Below are positions 1 to 10,624 of a stretch of 64,000 nucleotides of DNA, in pieces. The translations under genes were made by a program, and so were the position numbers. This DNA is from Acinetobacter sp. A47. GTDB lineage: Bacteria; Pseudomonadota; Gammaproteobacteria; Pseudomonadales; Moraxellaceae. The stretch is from NCBI RefSeq assembly GCF_000805455.1, contig NZ_JSUS01000001.1:1-64000 (forward strand). The letters are read 5' to 3'. Position 1 is the stretch's first letter, and each line of letters begins with the position of its first letter. A model generated the notes under the pieces. It saw only the letters and a program-made list of their open reading frames with translations. It did not search any database and had not been told where the DNA came from.

Positions 1-1
1 T

Positions 2-3000
2 GCAGTTGAATCAACTGGCACAGTGACCATCACGGGTACCCTGACCGGTATTCCTGCAGATGCAGCAACGGCTGTGGTAACACTCCTCATCAATGGCGTG
101 ACTTATACTGCAACAGTTGATGCAGCAGCAGGAACATGGACTGCGGATGTGGCAGGTAGCGACTTGCTGGCAGATAATGACAAGACCATTGCAGCGACAG
201 CGACCTTTACGGATGCTGTAGGTAACAGCAGTAACATCCTTGATACGCAAGTCTATACCGTGGATATTACGCCACCGGATAGTGCTACAACGACCATTAC
301 GATTGATCCGATTACCGGGGACAACATCATTGATTCGGCTGAAGCTACCGTCAACCAAACCATCAGTGGTACGGTTAGCGGTGAGTTTACAGTAGGTGAT
401 GCTGTTATCGTCAATGTAAACGGCGTAGAGATCACAACGACTGTTCAAGCTGGCGGAGTATGGAGTATTTCAGTTGCAGGTGCAGAGCTGGTTGCTGATG
501 TTGACAAGACCATCAATGTAACTGTGAAGGCCACTGATGCAGCAGGTAACGTCGGTAATGTGACCGGTGATGTGACTTATACCGTAAATACCGGTACCTT
601 GATTGCTTACGATAACATTGGACATGCCGTACTTAGCCCGCAACCTTCGTTGGTTCAAGATGATGTGAGCTTGGGTAGTACGTCATACCTGTTGTTAACT
701 TCATTGGCGGGAATTGATCTTCAACTTGGCGGTAACTCGCTCGGCTTTGAAGTACAAGCTGGCCATGAAGGCACTGTAACCTTCCAGTACAGCGGTTTAA
801 TTGATGCAGCATTGTTGTCAGATTACAAACTGGTAGTTCAAAAATTCAATACGACCACCAACCAGTGGGAATCTCTCCACGGCGATAGCGATGCATCACT
901 GATTAGCTTGCATCTGTTGGGTCTGGGTGTCGGTAATGTTCCGGGCGCAGTGCTTGAAGGCCTGGAAGCAGGACAATACCGTGGCTTCCTGACTTATGAT
1001 GGCTTATTGGGTCTGGGTGTACTTGGTACCTTGTCTGCAACCATGGATGATTACGACCTGTCTATCCCGGGTGGCTATGAAGTCGGCAATGCGCAAGGTA
1101 ACGTGATTCTTGATCCTGATCCAACAGGACAAGTCGATCAAATCACCTCGACAACCATTGTGTCTTCTGTAAACGGTCATCCGATTGATGCAGATGGTGA
1201 AACCTTCACCGGTTTATATGGAACGATTACGTTCCATCAAGACGGCAGTTACACCTATGTACCATTTGCTGATGGTTCAGGTGTAGGCCATACCGATCAG
1301 TTTACTTATACCCTGACTGATCCGGTCACAGGTGCGACAACACAAGCCAATCTGAATATTGTGTTTGATTCGATCCGTGCTGCAGACAATCTGGTTGAAG
1401 TGGAAATCAATCCGCAATATCAATTGGTGGGCACAGAAACAGATTCAGCATTCTATGGCGTATTGCTCAATGTCGGAAATCTGGTCGACCTGCAACTTCT
1501 GACGGTGGATACGGTAGATTTCAATGTCGCAGCCGGACAAGAAGGTGTTGCAACATTCAGCTTCAACAGCCTGATTGGTGCATCGGCACTGGGTAACTAC
1601 AATGTTGTCTTGCAAAAATACAATGAGGTTACCGGTCAATGGGAAGCTGTAAATGGTACGGGTGACCGTTCATTATTGAATCTCACCTTATTAGGCACAA
1701 CGCCAACCGCCCAGATCGCTGGCTTGACTGAAGGTGAATATAGAGCATTCTTGTCCTTCAATGGCGCAGTTGGCGGTGCGATTGGCGTTACTTTGAATGG
1801 TGAAGTCAACCTGTATAATCCTGCGGTAATTACCGGATATGATGTTGTTGCAGCGCATGGTAACTTGATCTCTGATCCAAATACCAATGGCGCAATCGAT
1901 ATTGCCACTCCAAACAGTGTCATTAGCGAAGTTAATGGTATTGCAGTAAATGCATCTCCAACAACGATTAACGGCATTCACGGTACGTTGCAGATCTATG
2001 CAAATGGTGACTACACCTATACACCAAATCCTGACAGTGCTGGTTTAGGACAGGTAGATCAATTTACCTATACCTTGCGTGATCCGGCTTCAGGCACGAC
2101 TTCACAAGCTACCTTCTATGTACATCTAGATAGTAAAGTTGTGGATATGAACTGGCCTGCAGATCCGTCACAACCTGCAACTGTCAGCATTGTTGCAGCA
2201 GATGATGCTGTAAATGCAGGAATTGCAGCGCAACCTCATCTTATTGAAGATGACCGCGCACTGGGCAGTGCAACTTACCTGGCATTGCTATCGTTGGCGG
2301 GTATTAACTTGCAGGCTCCGTTACCATTCGTGAACAGCACAGTGAGCTTCAATGTCGCTGCGGGTGAGCAAGGAACGGCAACCTTCAAATACAGCAGCCT
2401 GATCAATGAAGGTGCATTGGGTGATTACCAGCTGGTTGTTCAAAAATTCAATGCAACAACAGGACGCTGGGAATCAATTACCGGTAGCAGTGAAGCCTCT
2501 TTACTTAACCTCAGCGTGTTGGGTATTGGCCTGAATGCTACACCGGGTGTGGTACTGGAAGGTCTGCAAGAAGGTCAATACCGTGCCTTCATGACCTATA
2601 ACGGCCTCTATGGCAAGAGTATCCTCGGTACATTGACAGGTACCATGGATGTCTTTGATCCGGCACAGGTGGATTACACTGGTGTTGCGACCGAAGGCAA
2701 CGTGATTACCGGTCTGGGTACAGGCACCAATGCCGATTCTGTTACAGGCTATACCGTAGTTGGTTCGGTTACCTTTAACGGGGTAACCACACCTGTTGAC
2801 CTCACCAATGGTGCAACCATTGTCGGTCAGTACGGAACCCTGAAAATATTCGCAAATGGCGATTATATCTATACACCGAATAATACCAATGCGAATATCG
2901 GTCTGGTAGACCACTTCACTTACACCTTGTCAGACCCTATGGGCGGCAACCTTGCAAGTGCTAGTCTGGACTTCACTATCGGTAACAGCACACCTGTGAT

Positions 3001-5860
3001 CGCAGTCGATGACCTTGCGGTTGCCGAGATCAATCCTGAATATCTGCAAATTGGCAACGATGTTGCGGTAGGCAGCCATGGATATCTGGCACTGGTATCG
3101 TTAACCGATAACTTTGACTTCCAGCTTGGCTCGGCGGGTGTGACCTTCACCTTGACAGATCAGACCCTGAACGATGTGACCTTCAATTACAGTGCATTGA
3201 TCAGTGCAAGCCTGCTTGCCGACTATGTACTCGTGGTACAGAAATTCGATCCGGTAACCAACAAGTGGGTTGCTGTACATGGCACCGGTGATGCTGAATT
3301 ACTGAGCCTTGCAGCCTTTGGCGGTAACACCGTGACATTGGACGGTTTAGGTGCAGGCCAGTACAGAGCCTTCATGACCTATGCTGGCAGTGGTGTCGGT
3401 GTCAGCCTGCTTGGTACGCTTTCTGTCCAGAAAGATGTCTATGATGCAACCAACATTACCGGATACAGCGTACAGGCGGCTGAAGGTAACGTGATCCATG
3501 ACATCGGCCTAAATGGCCATGCCGATACTGCTTCTGGTTTTAGCAGTATTACCAGCGTTGAATTCAATGGTGTCGCACATGCCGTGAATGCCACTGGCGT
3601 AACCACGATTGTTGGTGATCATGGTACCTTGTCGATTTATGCCAACGGTAATTACAGCTATCAACCAAATGCCAATGCCAGTGGTGTAGGCCAGGTTGAT
3701 CAGTTTACCTATACCTTGACAGATGGCGTCAATTCATCACAAGCGACCTTGTACTTCCATATTGATAGCGATGCTGTCGATATGACCTGGAACCCGACAG
3801 ATCCGTCGCAACCGGCAGATATCGTGACTACACCGCTAGATGCGATTGATGATGTGGTTTCGGCAGGCATTGATGTGGTACCACAAGGACAACTGGGTGT
3901 TGCGGTAGGTTCTGCGACCTATCTGGTACTGGTTGGCTTGACTGAAAATCTCAACGTTTCACTGTTGGGCACACCAAGTGTGAAATTCAGTATCGCTGCC
4001 GGACATGATGCAGATGTAACGTTCTCTTATGCACCGACAGTTTCATTGTCTTTATTCAATGACTACAAGGTTGTACTGCAAGAAAAAGCGGCCGATGGTA
4101 CATGGCACAATATCGATGGTGGCTCAAGCACAGGCTTGCTCAACATCGGTTTATTAGGTAGTGGTGGTATTGGTGTAACCGTACCTGACCTGGGTCAGGG
4201 TGAATACCGTGCCTTCATGGTTTACACCGGTGCGGGCATCGGTATCTTGGGTACCATGAGTGTGGTGAAAGATGACTTCGATTACACAGCAACTGCAACC
4301 AACAATGCAATTGTTGCAGATGGCAATGTGTTAACCGGCGATTCAATTACCTTGACCACACAGGTTTCAACTGTCACTTCGGAAGTGGCTGGTGCGCCTG
4401 TAGAAACAGTGGGAACCAACACAACGATTGTTGGAGCGTATGGTACGCTGGTCATTTCTGCAAATGGTCATTATACCTATACACCAAATACCAATGATCT
4501 GAGTGCGGTAGGCAAGGTAGATAGCTTTACCTATACCATCCGTGACGTTCTGACGGGTGCAACCGATACTGCACAATTGCATATCCAGGTGGGTTCACCA
4601 GATGCGAAAGTGGTTTGGGATACAGCCAACCCGGCAAATGACGGAGTGGTTGAGTTTGCTGCCAATGCGGATACGGCAGTGGCAACAAAAGACTTCTCAA
4701 ATGCCAGAGATGCTGCTGTTGATGTCGATAGTCCGAATATCACCATCAGCCTGCTTGGTTCGACTTCGGTGACCTCAAACAGCTTTACGGTAGCAGCAGG
4801 TACAGTAGCCAATATTGATCTGGCAGCGGTCTATACTGCGCAGCCACTGGCGAGCCTGTTGCCAACAGTCAGCTATGTGATTCAACGCAGTACAGACGGC
4901 GGTGTAACATGGACCAATACCATCTACACCGGATCGCAAACTGCCTTGGGTAGTCTGGCAACGATTCAGGCGGGCAGTGTGGCCTTCCAGGACAATGTCG
5001 ATTATCTGGCCGCAGGTCTGTATCGTGTTCAATACACCTTGCAAGGGGCATCTCTGGGTGCGACAACACTGGATACCAGTGTGACCACTACAGCGATTCA
5101 TCTGGATCAATACCGTTCTGAATGGGTCAATGGTAATGTATTGCTCGGTGACAACATTGGTGGCGTTGCAGATACAGGCCTTCCAACACATGAAGGATAC
5201 AAACTTCAGGTCTGGGACAGCGTATCAGCATCGTATGTGGATGCCGTTGGGCAAAGCATTAGCACCGGTAACGGTATCCTGATCATGCAGGCCAATGGTG
5301 CGTATGAATACCGTCCGAATGATGTCAATGTCACTACACACCTGTCATCAGCAGACAGTATTGATTACAAGATCATTTCTGCAACAGGTGTCGAGTCAAC
5401 CTCAACATTGAACATCAACTTGACGCATTCAGATTACAACCTGCTTTACACCAGTACAGCTGCAAACGATACCTTCACAACAGGTACCGGTTCCGATACG
5501 CTGATCTACCAGATCCTCAATGGTAGTGCGGCATCGGCTGGCAATGGTGCCAATACGGGAGGTAACGGTGTAGATCACTGGACTGACTTTGTGGTTGGAA
5601 ACACCAATGCCAGTGCGGCAAACTACAATGATCAGGCAGACAAGATTGATATCCAGCATCTGTTGGATGGCGATCAAAATGCACTTAATATCAGTGAATA
5701 CGTCCGTGTTACAACCAGTGGTGGTAATACAACGATTGAGATCGACCGTAATGGCGATCCTGGTATCATTGGTAGCAGTACATATACACCGTTGATCGTA
5801 CTTGAAGGGGTTACAACTGATCTGAATACCCTGTTAAATAACCATCAGATCATCTACTAA
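2..5860 (+). CDS. Bap-like biofilm adhesin, type I secreted (5' end missing)
   Basis: The reading frame is open from base 2, so the true start lies outside the window; 1953 residues are seen. The first ~195 residues are two bacterial Ig-like domains (about 90 aa each, with GTWTADV and GVWSISV strands). Then come about five tandem modules of ~265 aa, starting near bases 600, 1378, 2200, 3000 and 3840. Each module has a beta domain (VAAG.. / [10 protein letters not shown] / YRAFMTY / LGTL) followed by a VCBS-like domain ([22 protein letters not shown]). A sixth, diverged module precedes the C terminus, which has the look of a type I secretion target ([15 protein letters not shown], a GNG-rich stretch, ..IVLEGV). 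The protein is acidic and has no Cys. Bap family members are cell-surface proteins needed for biofilm; that role is inferred here from family. No secretion genes are in view. Confidence 0.9.
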   Translation, partial: AVESTGTVTITGTLTGIPADAATAVVTLLINGVTYTATVDAAAGTWTADVAGSDLLADNDKTIAATATFTDAVGNSSNILDTQVYTVDITPPDSATTTITIDPITGDNIIDSAEATVNQTISGTVSGEFTVGDAVIVNVNGVEITTTVQAGGVWSISVAGAELVADVDKTINVTVKATDAAGNVGNVTGDVTYTVNTGTLIAYDNIGHAVLSPQPSLVQDDVSLGSTSYLLLTSLAGIDLQLGGNSLGFEVQAGHEGTVTFQYSGLIDAALLSDYKLVVQKFNTTTNQWESLHGDSDASLISLHLLGLGVGNVPGAVLEGLEAGQYRGFLTYDGLLGLGVLGTLSATMDDYDLSIPGGYEVGNAQGNVILDPDPTGQVDQITSTTIVSSVNGHPIDADGETFTGLYGTITFHQDGSYTYVPFADGSGVGHTDQFTYTLTDPVTGATTQANLNIVFDSIRAADNLVEVEINPQYQLVGTETDSAFYGVLLNVGNLVDLQLLTVDTVDFNVAAGQEGVATFSFNSLIGASALGNYNVVLQKYNEVTGQWEAVNGTGDRSLLNLTLLGTTPTAQIAGLTEGEYRAFLSFNGAVGGAIGVTLNGEVNLYNPAVITGYDVVAAHGNLISDPNTNGAIDIATPNSVISEVNGIAVNASPTTINGIHGTLQIYANGDYTYTPNPDSAGLGQVDQFTYTLRDPASGTTSQATFYVHLDSKVVDMNWPADPSQPATVSIVAADDAVNAGIAAQPHLIEDDRALGSATYLALLSLAGINLQAPLPFVNSTVSFNVAAGEQGTATFKYSSLINEGALGDYQLVVQKFNATTGRWESITGSSEASLLNLSVLGIGLNATPGVVLEGLQEGQYRAFMTYNGLYGKSILGTLTGTMDVFDPAQVDYTGVATEGNVITGLGTGTNADSVTGYTVVGSVTFNGVTTPVDLTNGATIVGQYGTLKIFANGDYIYTPNNTNANIGLVDHFTYTLSDPMGGNLASASLDFTIGNSTPVIAVDDLAVAEINPEYLQIGNDVAVGSHGYLALVSLTDNFDFQLGSAGVTFTLTDQTLNDVTFNYSALISASLLADYVLVVQKFDPVTNKWVAVHGTGDAELLSLAAFGGNTVTLDGLGAGQYRAFMTYAGSGVGVSLLGTLSVQKDVYDATNITGYSVQAAEGNVIHDIGLNGHADTASGFSSITSVEFNGVAHAVNATGVTTIVGDHGTLSIYANGNYSYQPNANASGVGQVDQFTYTLTDGVNSSQATLYFHIDSDAVDMTWNPTDPSQPADIVTTPLDAIDDVVSAGIDVVPQGQLGVAVGSATYLVLVGLTENLNVSLLGTPSVKFSIAAGHDADVTFSYAPTVSLSLFNDYKVVLQEKAADGTWHNIDGGSSTGLLNIGLLGSGGIGVTVPDLGQGEYRAFMVYTGAGIGILGTMSVVKDDFDYTATATNNAIVADGNVLTGDSITLTTQVSTVTSEVAGAPVETVGTNTTIVGAYGTLVISANGHYTYTPNTNDLSAVGKVDSFTYTIRDVLTGATDTAQLHIQVGSPDAKVVWDTANPANDGVVEFAANADTAVATKDFSNARDAAVDVDSPNITISLLGSTSVTSNSFTVAAGTVANIDLAAVYTAQPLASLLPTVSYVIQRSTDGGVTWTNTIYTGSQTALGSLATIQAGSVAFQDNVDYLAAGLYRVQYTLQGASLGATTLDTSVTTTAIHLDQYRSEWVNGNVLLGDNIGGVADTGLPTHEGYKLQVWDSVSASYVDAVGQSISTGNGILIMQANGAYEYRPNDVNVTTHLSSADSIDYKIISATGVESTSTLNINLTHSDYNLLYTSTAANDTFTTGTGSDTLIYQILNGSAASAGNGANTGGNGVDHWTDFVVGNTNASAANYNDQADKIDIQHLLDGDQNALNISEYVRVTTSGGNTTIEIDRNGDPGIIGSSTYTPLIVLEGVTTDLNTLLNNHQIIY

Positions 5861-5880
5861 TCCTGATTCCGTCATAGAAA

Positions 5881-5906
5881 AAGAGAACCTCCGGGTTCTC
5901 TTTTTT
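5881..5906 (+). terminator. Rho-independent terminator of the bap-like gene
   Basis: A perfect 9-bp stem (5881-5889 with 5894-5902) with a TCCG loop runs into six T residues, 20 bases after the stop codon. Confidence 0.9.
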
Positions 5907-5976
5907 CATTTTGAGAAGATCATGAAAAACTGTGCTATCTTGTTTAAAACGCTTAAAAATTCTAACAACTGCATAT

Positions 5977-7647
5977 ATGACCATTACGACGATTTCAGCA
6001 CTTGAACAACTCAAACATCAACTCAGCGCTTACTTTGAAAAGGTTCAGCAACATCTGGGTTTCACCCATACGGTTATTTTCATGTCTTATGGCGCAAGAA
6101 CACAACGTTGCCAGGTCTGGAATAGTACCTTGACCAGCTTTCAGCAGGCCAAAAGCCAGTTATTTGCTTTTCTGGAGCAGCAATGGCATGAGCAGGGCCA
6201 ACTCGACGAATTTTTAAAATTTGATATTGCGTATCATATCCGGCAGGAAAACTGGCAGGAAATCGTGCAACAGATCACCAGCCAGTTTCATAATAATCAT
6301 TATCGTAAAGGCCTCAGTTTCGATGAACACTTCCATATCTGTTTTCTGGAACAGGAGCTTTATGGCAAGGCGATCATCCGTGGCTTGAGTTATGACACGC
6401 CCAATTTTGTTGATCAGGATAACCTGAATCACGGTATCCGCACTAAATATCCGGGCCAGCCTGTCAAGATACACTTAAATGAACTCCGGCAGGTATGGAG
6501 TTTTGATAGCCATGCGGTATTTTATGAAAATGGACAATTATTGCCTTTGCAAAGCCGCTTTACCGGACATGGAGTCCGCTATTTAACCGGATCAAAAAAA
6601 CAACATGTTCGGCAGCTGATTGAGGCCAATAGCCAGTTTCTGCAACAGCAGATCCAGCCTGACGGACGTTTTGTCTATGGTTTTTTCCCCGCTTATGACC
6701 GTGAAATCCGCAGTTATAACACGGTTCGGCATTGCACCTCGACCTATGCCCTGATCGAAACGCTTGCAGTGCATTATCAGGCAGCGCGCGTTGAAAAAAT
6801 CCGTCAGGCGATTGAATATGCCTTAAAACATTTTTATATCGAAAGGCAAACTGGTCTGGCTTATATGTTGGATGGCACAGATCCCGGCCAACTGCATGAA
6901 ATCAAGCTGGGGGCCAATGCCGCTGCGATTTTAATGCTGAGTAAATATCAGGAAATCACGGCGGATGACCAGTATTTGGGCTATGCGCAGGCTCTGGCCA
7001 ATGGCATTTTGTCGATGGTCAATGAAGCCGGGGAAACCGTGCATGTCCTGCATTATCCTGACTACAGCCTAAAACAGCAATTCCGCATTATTTATTATGA
7101 CGGTGAAGCAGCCTTGGCTTTGTTACGTCTGTATCAGTTACAGCCCGATGAAAAGCTGCTTGCAACGGTCAAGCGCATGTTTGAACGCTTTATCGAACAG
7201 AAATATGACCGTTACCATGATCACTGGCTGAGTTACTGTTGCAATGAACTCACCAAGATTTGTCCTGAAGAAAGATATTTCCAATTTGGGATCAACAATT
7301 ATCGCAGGCATCTGGTGTTTATCCGCAACCGTAAAACGGCCTATGCCACCTTGCTGGAAATGATGATGGCGGCTTACCAAATGTTATGCCGGATGCGTGA
7401 TCTGGGCATGGATGAACTGTTTGCCAAGGCACAGTTTGAAGATTTAAAAAAGCTGATCGAGTTTCGCAGCGAGTTCCAGCGGAGTGGATTTTTCTATCCG
7501 GAAGTTGCCATGTATATGGCACATCCTGAAAAATGCCTGAATGCCTTTTACGTGCGGCATGACCGTTTTCGTGTGCGTATTGATGATCAGGAACATAATC
7601 TTTCCGGTTATGTGGCCTACCTCCAGCACTTCGATCAAAATGCTTGA
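5977..7647 (+). CDS. Alpha/alpha-toroid-like protein, partner of the CapA-type gene
   Basis: Function not recognised with certainty. 556 aa from ATG 5977; an upstream in-frame ATG at 5932 is possible but neither has a clear ribosome site. There is no signal peptide. The central part (about residues 205-500) alternates helices with short Gly/Asp loops, as in six-hairpin glycosidase, epimerase or lanthionine-cyclase toroids: RFVYGFFPAYDREIRSYN, VRHCTSTYALIE, YYDGEAALALLRLY, and GINNYRRHLVFIRNRKTAYA. The residues before ~190 resemble no domain I know. The stop codon TGA is part of the Shine-Dalgarno of the next gene (TGAGGA), so the two are probably translationally coupled. The pairing with a CapA protein suggests work on a surface polymer or peptide, but the substrate is unknown. 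Confidence 0.7.
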   Translation: MTITTISALEQLKHQLSAYFEKVQQHLGFTHTVIFMSYGARTQRCQVWNSTLTSFQQAKSQLFAFLEQQWHEQGQLDEFLKFDIAYHIRQENWQEIVQQITSQFHNNHYRKGLSFDEHFHICFLEQELYGKAIIRGLSYDTPNFVDQDNLNHGIRTKYPGQPVKIHLNELRQVWSFDSHAVFYENGQLLPLQSRFTGHGVRYLTGSKKQHVRQLIEANSQFLQQQIQPDGRFVYGFFPAYDREIRSYNTVRHCTSTYALIETLAVHYQAARVEKIRQAIEYALKHFYIERQTGLAYMLDGTDPGQLHEIKLGANAAAILMLSKYQEITADDQYLGYAQALANGILSMVNEAGETVHVLHYPDYSLKQQFRIIYYDGEAALALLRLYQLQPDEKLLATVKRMFERFIEQKYDRYHDHWLSYCCNELTKICPEERYFQFGINNYRRHLVFIRNRKTAYATLLEMMMAAYQMLCRMRDLGMDELFAKAQFEDLKKLIEFRSEFQRSGFFYPEVAMYMAHPEKCLNAFYVRHDRFRVRIDDQEHNLSGYVAYLQHFDQNA

Positions 7648-7658
7648 GGATAAAACCC

Positions 7659-9392
7659 ATGCGCCCATCCCAAGAGATCAAGATCATCAGCCAGATTGGC
7701 CATGAAGACTATCGGCACCCGCTTTGGCAGACTGAAATCGCGGGCGATTATGGTCACTGGATTTTAATCTATCTGACTTTGGAACAGATTGGCACCGGCC
7801 GGTTACAACCTGAAGACAGGGTGACAATAGCGCAGCCAGCGCTAGCTATACAGCAGTCCCAGCTTGAACATTTCTTGCCACAGGAAACGTCTGTTCTGGA
7901 GATATTGCAGTATTTAAGCTTTACGCCAAGCGCGGCAGTCCAGCAGCTTCTGGGCCATGTGCTGTTTGGTGACTGGCAGCAGGCGCAAATCGAAATGGCG
8001 CAGACAGCAGGGCAGTTTGGCTTGCATCTTGCCAAGGCGAAAGGCCATGCGCTGAATACCCTGCAAAGCCTGTCCGGCCTGGCACAAGCGATCTTTAGCC
8101 AGCCTCTGGCGCGATTACAGCAGGTCTTCGTCAAGACATTCAAGCTTGCAGGGCAGGAAATTGCACCCTTCAGTGCGGTATTGGGCTGTCATCAGCTTGA
8201 TGCTGTTCTGGTGCTTTCAGATCAGCAGCAACATTATTATTTTTCGTATCGTCATGCCAATCAAAGTCTAGGTATCTTTTATCTTCTGGATCAACTGCAC
8301 CGGATTGATCATCTGCTGCCGTATTACCATTATTTTGAGCCGGGACTATTGCCAGCCAAGCAAATTCAGGCAAAAAATGAGTGGGTCACGATCATCGGCG
8401 ATACCTATTTCGGCGAGTTCTATAGCCGTAAAAGAAAACTCAGGGGAATGCAGGATGCGCTGCAACGTTATGGCTATGCGCACTCTTTTGAGCGGATCAA
8501 ACATTTTTTCCACAAAGATGCAATCAATATTGCCAACTTTGAAGCCGTATTCAATCTTGATGACGATTCTGCGTTAACCGGCAAAAAAGCCTTTATTCTG
8601 GGCGCAAAACCTCAACCCACGCTGGCTGAATTTAAACGTATCCATCTGAATACCCTGTGTTTGGCCAATAACCATTTAATGGATTACGGCGCCCAAAGCC
8701 TTAAACATACCTTAGCGCTGCTAGACCGGAACGGGATCAATTTTATCGGGGCAGGCACCGATCAACAGCAGGCCCATCAATACCTGCACATTCATGGCCA
8801 ACAACAGAATGTGGCGATTTTTAATGGCTATTGGCACCGGCAAACGGCTTATCAACAGCATGATTTTTATGCACTGGGCAACAGTGCTGGAGTGGCAGCC
8901 ATAAATGCCGTTTTATTTGAGCAGGTCATGCAGTACCGGCAGCAATATCCGCAGCATAAGATCATTGTGATCTGTCATTGGGGCGTAGATTTTAAAAGCA
9001 CCCATCCTGAACAGGAAAAACTGGCCGGAGTATTAACCCGACTGGGGGCAGATCTGGTCATTGGTCATGGGGCGCATACCATTCAGCCGATACAACGTAT
9101 CCACCATAAACCGGTGATATTCGGGATTGGTAATGGCGTGTTTAATAGCAATGGCGAGTTTGAACAACATCAGGCCCTGCCATACGGGCTGGTGGTCCGA
9201 ATCAATATCAAGGCGCAAAGTGTACAGCTTTATCCTGTCTTCACCGATAATTTACACAGCTTCTGGCAACCCTATCCTGTCAATAAAGAACAGTTTGAAC
9301 AGGTATGTCGCTATTTGGCCCGGTCATTGGCACCAGATGATTACCTGACGGGGCAGGATGCCTTAGGTCACTATATACAGCTCAGCTTTTAG
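7659..9392 (+). CDS. CapA-family protein with N-terminal degenerate S11-like domain
   Basis: 577 aa from ATG 7659, with TGAGGA 8 bases upstream; an overlapping TTG at 7644 is less likely. Residues ~240-575 are a PGA_cap (CapA, poly-gamma-glutamate) metallophosphatase-fold domain with all the usual motifs: GDTYFGE, NFEAVF, ANNHLMDYG, CHWGVDF, GHGAHTIQPIQ and GIGNGVFN. Residues ~15-200 read like a D-Ala-D-Ala carboxypeptidase (S11) domain, with LTLEQIGTGRLQPEDRVTIA and VLEILQYLSF. The SxxK nucleophile position is GDYGH and the SxN position is TPS, so this part should be catalytically dead. No signal peptide or membrane anchor is visible, which is odd for CapA proteins. It overlaps the convergent metalloprotease gene by 4 bases at the stop codons. 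Its role in polymer or peptidoglycan metabolism is inference. Confidence 0.8.
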   Translation: MRPSQEIKIISQIGHEDYRHPLWQTEIAGDYGHWILIYLTLEQIGTGRLQPEDRVTIAQPALAIQQSQLEHFLPQETSVLEILQYLSFTPSAAVQQLLGHVLFGDWQQAQIEMAQTAGQFGLHLAKAKGHALNTLQSLSGLAQAIFSQPLARLQQVFVKTFKLAGQEIAPFSAVLGCHQLDAVLVLSDQQQHYYFSYRHANQSLGIFYLLDQLHRIDHLLPYYHYFEPGLLPAKQIQAKNEWVTIIGDTYFGEFYSRKRKLRGMQDALQRYGYAHSFERIKHFFHKDAINIANFEAVFNLDDDSALTGKKAFILGAKPQPTLAEFKRIHLNTLCLANNHLMDYGAQSLKHTLALLDRNGINFIGAGTDQQQAHQYLHIHGQQQNVAIFNGYWHRQTAYQQHDFYALGNSAGVAAINAVLFEQVMQYRQQYPQHKIIVICHWGVDFKSTHPEQEKLAGVLTRLGADLVIGHGAHTIQPIQRIHHKPVIFGIGNGVFNSNGEFEQHQALPYGLVVRINIKAQSVQLYPVFTDNLHSFWQPYPVNKEQFEQVCRYLARSLAPDDYLTGQDALGHYIQLSF

Positions 9393-10117
9393 GGATAACG
9401 GTTATAATTGTTCAGCATGATACTCAGTTGCTCTCTGGTAAAACCCAGATTACGTCGGCCACCGCTACCCAGTTTACAATCATAGCTGCTCATGATATTG
9501 GTCGGAGTTGCCTTGGTGGCATTGGGTGTACATACATGGCCCAGCCCAAACGCATGTCCCATTTCATGCACACTGGCCGCTTGAATCTGGTAGTTGAGAC
9601 GTTCCCAGTCAATTAAAATAAAGGGTTGTCCACGATTTCTGAACCCCCAGCTGGTAATGTCGGCATATTTGAGTTTATCGCCGTAAGCATCATAAATAAA
9701 AAACAGGACTTCCTTGCTTTTGCGACGTGGAAAACAGTTTTGAACAGCTGCAGGAATGTTATCGGCCATCAAGCTTTTCGGTTGATTTAAATGATTCGCC
9801 AGATCACATTTTCGCTTGCTAAAATCTTGATAAGAATAATAGCGGTGCATTTTAAATCTAAAGATTTTCCGGTTATTCTCATCAACAAAATAATGATTCA
9901 GGATAGCCAGTTCCTTATTCATCTGTTTTTTATGATCAAATCTTTGAGCCTCTGGCCGGTTAGTGGTAAAAACAAAGCTGACATTGACCACAGGCAGGTC
10001 ATCGGGAATGTCTGATGGATATGTATATGGTGTGATTTTTACGGGGGGCTTTTGAGTGCTACACGATGCACCAAAGACCAGACATAATACTGCCAGTGCT
10101 GTGAACTTTAACCGCAT
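9389..10117 (-). CDS. Lipoprotein zinc metalloprotease (HExxHxxGxxH type)
   Basis: 242 aa with a lipoprotein signal peptide (lipobox FGASC, Cys19). The catalytic motif HEMGHAFGLGH near residue 190 is the extended zinc site of metzincin-like proteases, followed ~20 residues later by a possible Met-turn (NIMSSYDC). The gene runs toward the CapA gene and shares four bases with its end. Family knowledge says such proteins are zinc endopeptidases; cell-envelope location follows from the lipobox. The substrate is unknown. Three further Cys (in KRKCDL, VQNCFP and HVCTP/YDCKL) suggest disulphides in the periplasm. No close named homologue is recognised. Confidence 0.8.
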   Translation of the reverse strand: MRLKFTALAVLCLVFGASCSTQKPPVKITPYTYPSDIPDDLPVVNVSFVFTTNRPEAQRFDHKKQMNKELAILNHYFVDENNRKIFRFKMHRYYSYQDFSKRKCDLANHLNQPKSLMADNIPAAVQNCFPRRKSKEVLFFIYDAYGDKLKYADITSWGFRNRGQPFILIDWERLNYQIQAASVHEMGHAFGLGHVCTPNATKATPTNIMSSYDCKLGSGGRRNLGFTREQLSIMLNNYNRYP

Positions 10118-10208
10118 TTTTGTTCTCTCAAGTCATTAGATTTTAATTATTGTTACGTGCGTTTTTGCATGATTTTGATCATCTTAGCAGATTTTTAGAG
10201 GTTGTATT

Positions 10209-10526
10209 GTGTCAGATACCAATGAACTACATCGGCAAATTCTGGAAGTGATTGCCCTGATTCCCTATGGCAAAGTAGCCAGTTATGGTCAAATTGCCAA
10301 GCTGGCAGGCTTGCCTAAACATGCACGTTTAGTCGGTTATGTACTCAGGCATTTAGATAAAGACAGTGAAATTCCCTAGTATCGGGTGATTAATTCTCAG
10401 GGGAAAATCAGTGTAACTCGCCTCAATGAGCGCGGCGAAAATGTCCAGCAGATATTATTAGAACAAGAGGGGATCTATTTATTAAATGGCAAGGTCAGTT
10501 TAAAAATCTTTGGCTGGCAGCCCTAA
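10209..10526 (+). pseudogene. Alkyltransferase-like (ATL) DNA-repair gene broken by an amber codon
   Basis: A 106-codon frame starts at GTG 10209, with AGAGG 7 bases upstream. It reads as an ATL / MGMT C-terminal-domain protein: IPYGKVASYGQIAKLAG, then the helix with HARLVGYVLRHL (Arg finger), and YRVINSQGKISV. At codon 57 (10377-10379) TAG stands where family members have the PWxRV tryptophan, giving IP-stop-YRV. A single G-to-A change at 10378 from TGG explains it, and the rest of the frame is intact to TAA 10524-10526. ATL proteins bind O6-alkylguanine and hand it to nucleotide excision repair; the Trp replaces the Cys of true methyltransferases. The truncated product would lack the binding loop. 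The mutation is either recent or a sequencing error. Confidence 0.88.
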
Positions 10527-10624
10527 ATAATCTCTGCATAGACTCTAATTAATCTCTTGAAATTATTTTACATGTTATTTACAATTCGATTACATAAAGT
10601 TACATTGTTGTTTTTGGTATTTAA

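Noticed and set aside
4531..4812. Long antisense frames across the adhesin and other GC-richer genes
   Set aside because: They mirror codon bias of the sense genes, have no ribosome sites and no domains.
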